24,249 nucleotides of DNA from the NCBI GenBank assembly GCA_023396665.1, contig JAEWVL010000325.1, positions 1-24,249 on the forward strand. Direction: 5' to 3'. A program made the position numbers and the translations under genes. Below the pieces are notes generated by a model. That model did not search any database and was not told the origin of the DNA. It saw only the letters and a program-made list of their open reading frames with translations. The DNA comes from Spirochaetota bacterium (GTDB lineage: Bacteria; Spirochaetota; UBA4802; JAFGJZ01). Below, one piece after another: positions 23,174 through 24,249 of this stretch (positions are counted from its first letter, which is position 1; each line of letters opens with the position of its first letter).

Positions 23174-24058
23174 TCACAAGTTTGACTCTGATGATTTCAG
23201 TTTGTTCAATATATCATTAGTCAGCAAATCCATTCTTGAAAAGGCAAACCACTTTTTGCCAAGATCCTTCAATGATGCCCCGATGTGATAGAGTTGTTTT
23301 TCGTCAATGATAAGAAAACGATCATGAAAACCCGATCGTTCGTGTATTTCTATCGGTTCATACTGTTCATTATGTTTTTTGAGATCAAGCCCGAGACGGG
23401 GACTGATCTTTTCTGTAAAAATAACGACTTTGACCGTTTTCTTTCTTTTTGTAAAAAGTGTGAGGACAGATTCGTCGATATAATTATCTATTAGTATGAT
23501 CGATATCTCTGCGCTTTTAATGATTTTTGAAAAAAACACATAGGCGTCAAAGACTTGACCATCAAAGAAAATCCCTTTTTCATCAAGAGCGTCTTTATTT
23601 TCAAGTGCCTTAAATATTTGTTCAAATTTGTGCTCTGACTCGATCTGCTTGAGTTCGATTTTATCAAGCCGATGAAAAAGAAGTGCATTATTCATAATAA
23701 ACGAGCGCATTTTTACAAATGCGTTCATTATCTGAATACTTACGTTTACCGCAGTATCGCTTTTAAGAACTGCTGAAAGCATTGCCACACCCTGTTCAGT
23801 AAATGCATAAGGCAATGCTGATGAGTGTTTCAAAATATTGAACCGGTCACAATTTGTGACCAGTTCGTTTTTCTCGCTGACTGATAACTGAAATCTGAAC
23901 GAATCAGGAAATCGTTCGCTGTTTCTTTTTACTGCTTGATTTAGAACCTTGGTATCGACACCGTATAATTCCGCAAGATCGCGATCAATCATTACCTGTA
24001 AAGATCGCAAGGTAAAAATGCGACCTTCAATTTCTTTTTGAGCAAGATATGATTTCAT
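23174..24058 (-). CDS. ORF6N domain protein with PLD-like C-terminus
   Basis: The 294-residue protein begins with an ORF6N domain (about 8-100): IFTLRSLQVMIDRDLAELYG, then VLNQAVKRNSERFP and a FRFQLSVSE strand. This is a DNA-binding domain common in phage antirepressors and mobile regions. The C-terminal half (about 160-294) resembles a single PLD-like domain, as HDRFLIID gives H245-x-R247-x4-D252, an HKD motif with Lys replaced by Arg. The order DNA-binding then PLD-like is a recurrent architecture for ORF6N proteins. GGAG lies six bases before ATG 24058. Its function is unknown; the Arg replacement may mean a non-catalytic or altered site. It stands alone between R2 and the structured region at the window's right edge. 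Confidence 0.85.
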   Translation of the reverse strand: MKSYLAQKEIEGRIFTLRSLQVMIDRDLAELYGVDTKVLNQAVKRNSERFPDSFRFQLSVSEKNELVTNCDRFNILKHSSALPYAFTEQGVAMLSAVLKSDTAVNVSIQIMNAFVKMRSFIMNNALLFHRLDKIELKQIESEHKFEQIFKALENKDALDEKGIFFDGQVFDAYVFFSKIIKSAEISIILIDNYIDESVLTLFTKRKKTVKVVIFTEKISPRLGLDLKKHNEQYEPIEIHERSGFHDRFLIIDEKQLYHIGASLKDLGKKWFAFSRMDLLTNDILNKLKSSESNL

Positions 24059-24090
24059 GCGAACTCCATTATTGATTTTGTGTCAGATTA

Positions 24091-24115
24091 CCCTAATCCG
24101 TGGCGCAGCCACACC
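24091..24115. repeat. second copy of the 25-base repeat from R1
   Basis: This block is identical to 20828-20852. It includes the hairpin GTGGC-gca-GCCAC and is again located just beyond a gene end (here the 5' side of the ORF6N gene). It marks a dispersed repeat family shared with R1, although the rest of R1 does not follow here. Confidence 0.85.
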
Positions 24116-24128
24116 CGTAGGGCAGGGT

Positions 24129-24249
24129 ACGCCAAGAGGCGTGTGTAGATATAGACGTAAAAGAACCCATCAGGTGAGAGACCTGAAAACTCCCTTGCTT
24201 CTGTTCGGGAGTTAAGAAGTTCCGCTGTACAGGGAGGTAACGAACTGTG
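24129..24249 (+). ncRNA. chain of hairpins, possible 5' end of a group II intron (cut by window end)
   Basis: The stretch has no ORF but several consecutive stems: ACGCC/GGCGT (24129-24133 with 24138-24142), CAGGT/ACCTG (24171-24175 with 24181-24185), AACTCCC/GGGAGTT (24188-24194 with 24207-24213) and AGTTC/GAACT (24218-24222 with 24242-24246). GTGTG at 24141-24145 fits the group II intron 5' consensus GUGYG, and purine-rich linkers between short stems resemble intron domain I. No intron protein or domain V is in view, so this is a structural guess. Another structured RNA or repeat is possible. Confidence 0.33.

Overview
The window looks like a bacterial chromosome segment. It has dense ORFs with Shine-Dalgarno sites, overlapping operon starts and intrinsic terminators. 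A double-cluster ferredoxin and an McsA-McsB-ClpC protein-arginine-phosphorylation operon fit an anaerobe-type lineage. That operon is classical in Firmicutes but also occurs elsewhere, and no ctsR repressor gene precedes it here. I cannot name the phylum from sequence alone; a Gram-positive or a spirochaete-like organism would both fit.

Left part (1-9277), all on the + strand and fairly GC-balanced by eye, reads like core genome. It holds the 3' end of an EFR1-type ferredoxin gene, a MATE efflux transporter, a condensation-fold acyltransferase (the last two nearly abutting, ending in a strong terminator), then mcsA-mcsB-clpC with overlapping ends, then a phospholipase-D-fold cardiolipin-synthase-like gene.

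Right part (about 9300-24249), almost all on the - strand and mostly AT-richer, is an accessory or defence-type island. In the direction of transcription, from high to low coordinates, its main block is hsdR > hsdM > a YhcG/DUF1016-type PD-(D/E)XK nuclease > hsdS > a small GIY-YIG nuclease > radC > an 83-residue unknown gene. Most joins are stop/start overlaps. Below this block lie an AlbA_2 (Schlafen-type) ATPase-like regulator, a 63-residue orphan gene with a strong ribosome site and its own terminator, and a stand-alone DprA-like SLOG protein. Above it lie a HAD deoxyribonucleotidase, a HEPN-like unknown, a gene broken by two frameshifts, a small unknown, and an ORF6N protein with a PLD-like C-terminus.

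Repeat structure is the other striking feature. Two multi-hairpin elements (20828-20990 and 22839-23012) end in the same 18-mer directly after a large palindrome. A 25-mer from the first recurs at 24091. A palindromic mini-insertion sits in frame inside hsdS. The GIY-YIG gene carries a copy of the hsdS 3' end, suggesting that it inserted at the hsdS tail. The right edge (24141-24249) is a run of hairpins that may be the 5' end of a group II intron. None of these readings was checked by a database search or a folding program.
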